Assembly (NCBI RefSeq): GCF_009208565.1
Contig: NZ_WFLK01000001.1
Location: 558,001-622,000 of the forward strand
Reading direction: 5' to 3'
DNA: 64,000 bases
DNA from: Janthinobacterium aquaticum
Lineage (GTDB): Bacteria > Pseudomonadota > Gammaproteobacteria > Burkholderiales > Burkholderiaceae_D
The notes under the pieces were generated by a model. The model was given only the letters and a program-made list of their open reading frames with translations. It had not been told where the DNA came from and searched no databases. How positions within the stretch are numbered: the stretch's first letter is position 1; each line of letters begins with the position of its first letter. This document shows positions 63,204 through 64,000 of this stretch, one piece after another. The position numbers and the translations under genes were made by a program.

Positions 63204-63680
63204 CGAATCAGGTGATGAGGTCACCAGCAACTTGCTCATCAGCAGCTCCGTTGCGCCATAGCCATACAGCGAATCGCTTTCCAGCCCCGGCGTATCGAAC
63301 GGTACCGATTCTTCACGGTCGAGCTTGGCCGGGTCGGCGTCGGCGTAGCTGGCGCGCCAGGCGCGTTGCAGCGACTCGTTGCGGCGGATAAACGGCGGCA
63401 TCGGCCAGGCGTCGCGCTGCCAGTCGGCGCTGTCGCCCAGCATGGGCCAGCGCTCGTTGAGCAGCGCCATGTCGCCGGTGCGCAGGCGACGCACGGCTTG
63501 TTCAGGGCGCAGCTGCTGCAGCTCGGACAGCGGTGGCAGTGCGTCGCGTTTCGGCCCGAACATATAGGCCAGCATAATGCGTCCGGCTGGCGCGGTGCGC
63601 GCCACCACGCCGACGGCATGGCCGCCGCCGGTCAAGGGCACGGCAAACCAGCTGCCCTCCCGGTATGGTAATGATTTCAT
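63198..63680 (-). CDS. Immunity-protein-26-like protein
   Basis: The 160-residue protein starts MKSLPYREGSWFAVPLTGGGHAVGVVART, resembling the Imm26 family opening (an SH3-like barrel: enter with a GxxFxIPL strand, then GxxxG). The C-terminal half (ASYADADPAKLDREE onwards) is not characteristic. No toxin gene is visible, so it could be an orphan immunity protein or a housekeeping relative. Its stop codon (63198-63200) lies in REP copy e. Confidence 0.5.
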   Translation of the reverse strand: MKSLPYREGSWFAVPLTGGGHAVGVVARTAPAGRIMLAYMFGPKRDALPPLSELQQLRPEQAVRRLRTGDMALLNERWPMLGDSADWQRDAWPMPPFIRRNESLQRAWRASYADADPAKLDREESVPFDTPGLESDSLYGYGATELLMSKLLVTSSPDSV

Positions 63681-63784
63681 GCAACTTCCCTTCGCATCTG
63701 ACTCCCTTTCGCTTGAACGTCGGGCGACAGCTTACGCGAGAGCGGCAATCGATGGCGCATGCCTGGCGCTCTATTGCCAGCGGG

Positions 63785-64000
63785 CTACTGCACTTTCTCG
63801 TCGTAATGAAACTGCGCGACGATGGGGCCGGCCTTGAACAGCGCTTCCTTCATTTCCTTGTCCAGGCGTGCATCGCGCCGGCGCATCCATTCGAGCAGCA
63901 TGGCCGCTTCCTTGCGGCTGGCGTCGCCCGCATGCGCCAGCACGCGGCGCAGTTCCGGGTCGGTGCACGCTTCGAGGCGCTGGCCATTGAGGTCGACCGA
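63785..64000 (-). CDS. Partial uncharacterised protein (C-terminal 71 residues)
   Basis: The frame is open from the window edge to a TAG at 63785-63787. The visible part, SVDLNGQRLEACTDPELRRV, then LLEWMRRRDARLDKEMKEALF, is helical and charged. I cannot recognise the family. The start lies outside the window. It lies 105 bases upstream of the Imm26-like gene on the same strand. Confidence 0.65.
   Translation of the reverse strand, partial: SVDLNGQRLEACTDPELRRVLAHAGDASRKEAAMLLEWMRRRDARLDKEMKEALFKAGPIVAQFHYDEKVQ

Overview
The window is 64 kb of GC-rich, densely coded bacterial chromosome. The gene set points to a betaproteobacterium of the Oxalobacteraceae (Duganella/Janthinobacterium/Massilia/Rugamonas-like). 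Signs are the dapC-dapD / arsC-like-dapE cluster, an FMN riboswitch before ribB, PEP-CTERM proteins, an OmpR/EnvZ pair, and many small families (DUF1289, DUF1415, DUF1853, DUF1993, DUF4105, DUF4153) common in that group. The assignment is inference from protein content. I saw no rRNA, tRNA, CRISPR array, insertion sequence or prophage.

Layout. 0-9.6 kb: RNA methyltransferases, a thioredoxin-like protein, a lone Tat-exported molybdenum hydroxylase subunit, a PAS-GGDEF-EAL sensor and small DUF genes. 9.7-14.7 kb: mltD, a RhlE-type helicase with a long leader, a hotdog thioesterase and three small unknown proteins. 14.8-20.9 kb: a glycosyltransferase, two tandem PEP-CTERM paralogues sharing an upstream element, and facing them a compact ThiF-like / nitroreductase / acyltransferase operon. 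21-29.3 kb: chemoreceptor, M16 peptidase, riboswitch-ribB, and a divergent MFS/LysR pair with palindromic sites. 29.3-35.8 kb: an Mce/Mla-type transport operon without its ATPase, a second DEAD-box helicase, DUF4105, and motA without motB. 35.8-47 kb: DUF4153, rraA, an MFS/AraC pair with a Fur-like box, lone fliD and a PilZ protein, radA behind a near-ideal LexA box, alr and lplT. 47-58.2 kb: the overlapping operon tsaB-rimI-UDG-DUF1853, the lysine/DAP genes, a low-GC orphan gene, prmB, an ABC-F ATPase and arfB. 58.2-64 kb: DUF342/FapA-like protein, a small secreted protein, ompR-envZ, an Imm26-like gene and a truncated gene at the edge.

Several sets work together. DapC, DapD and DapE form the succinylase route to diaminopimelate, and Alr and MltD act on the same peptidoglycan. 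TsaB and RimI modify tRNA and ribosomal protein; RlmJ, PrmB, ArfB and ABC-F also act at the ribosome. The GGDEF-EAL protein, PilZ protein, MotA, FliD, chemoreceptor and FapA-like protein form a scattered motility and c-di-GMP set.

The clearest structure outside genes is a family of palindromic (REP/BIME-like) repeats at five intergenic sites. They share an outer stem, GTCGGATTA/TAATCCGAC, while the inner stem differs in sequence but stays paired. Four of the five lie between convergent genes, and two supply the stop codon of a neighbouring gene. The best candidate for an undescribed biochemical system is the ThiF-like/nitroreductase/acyltransferase operon at 18.3-20.95 kb.
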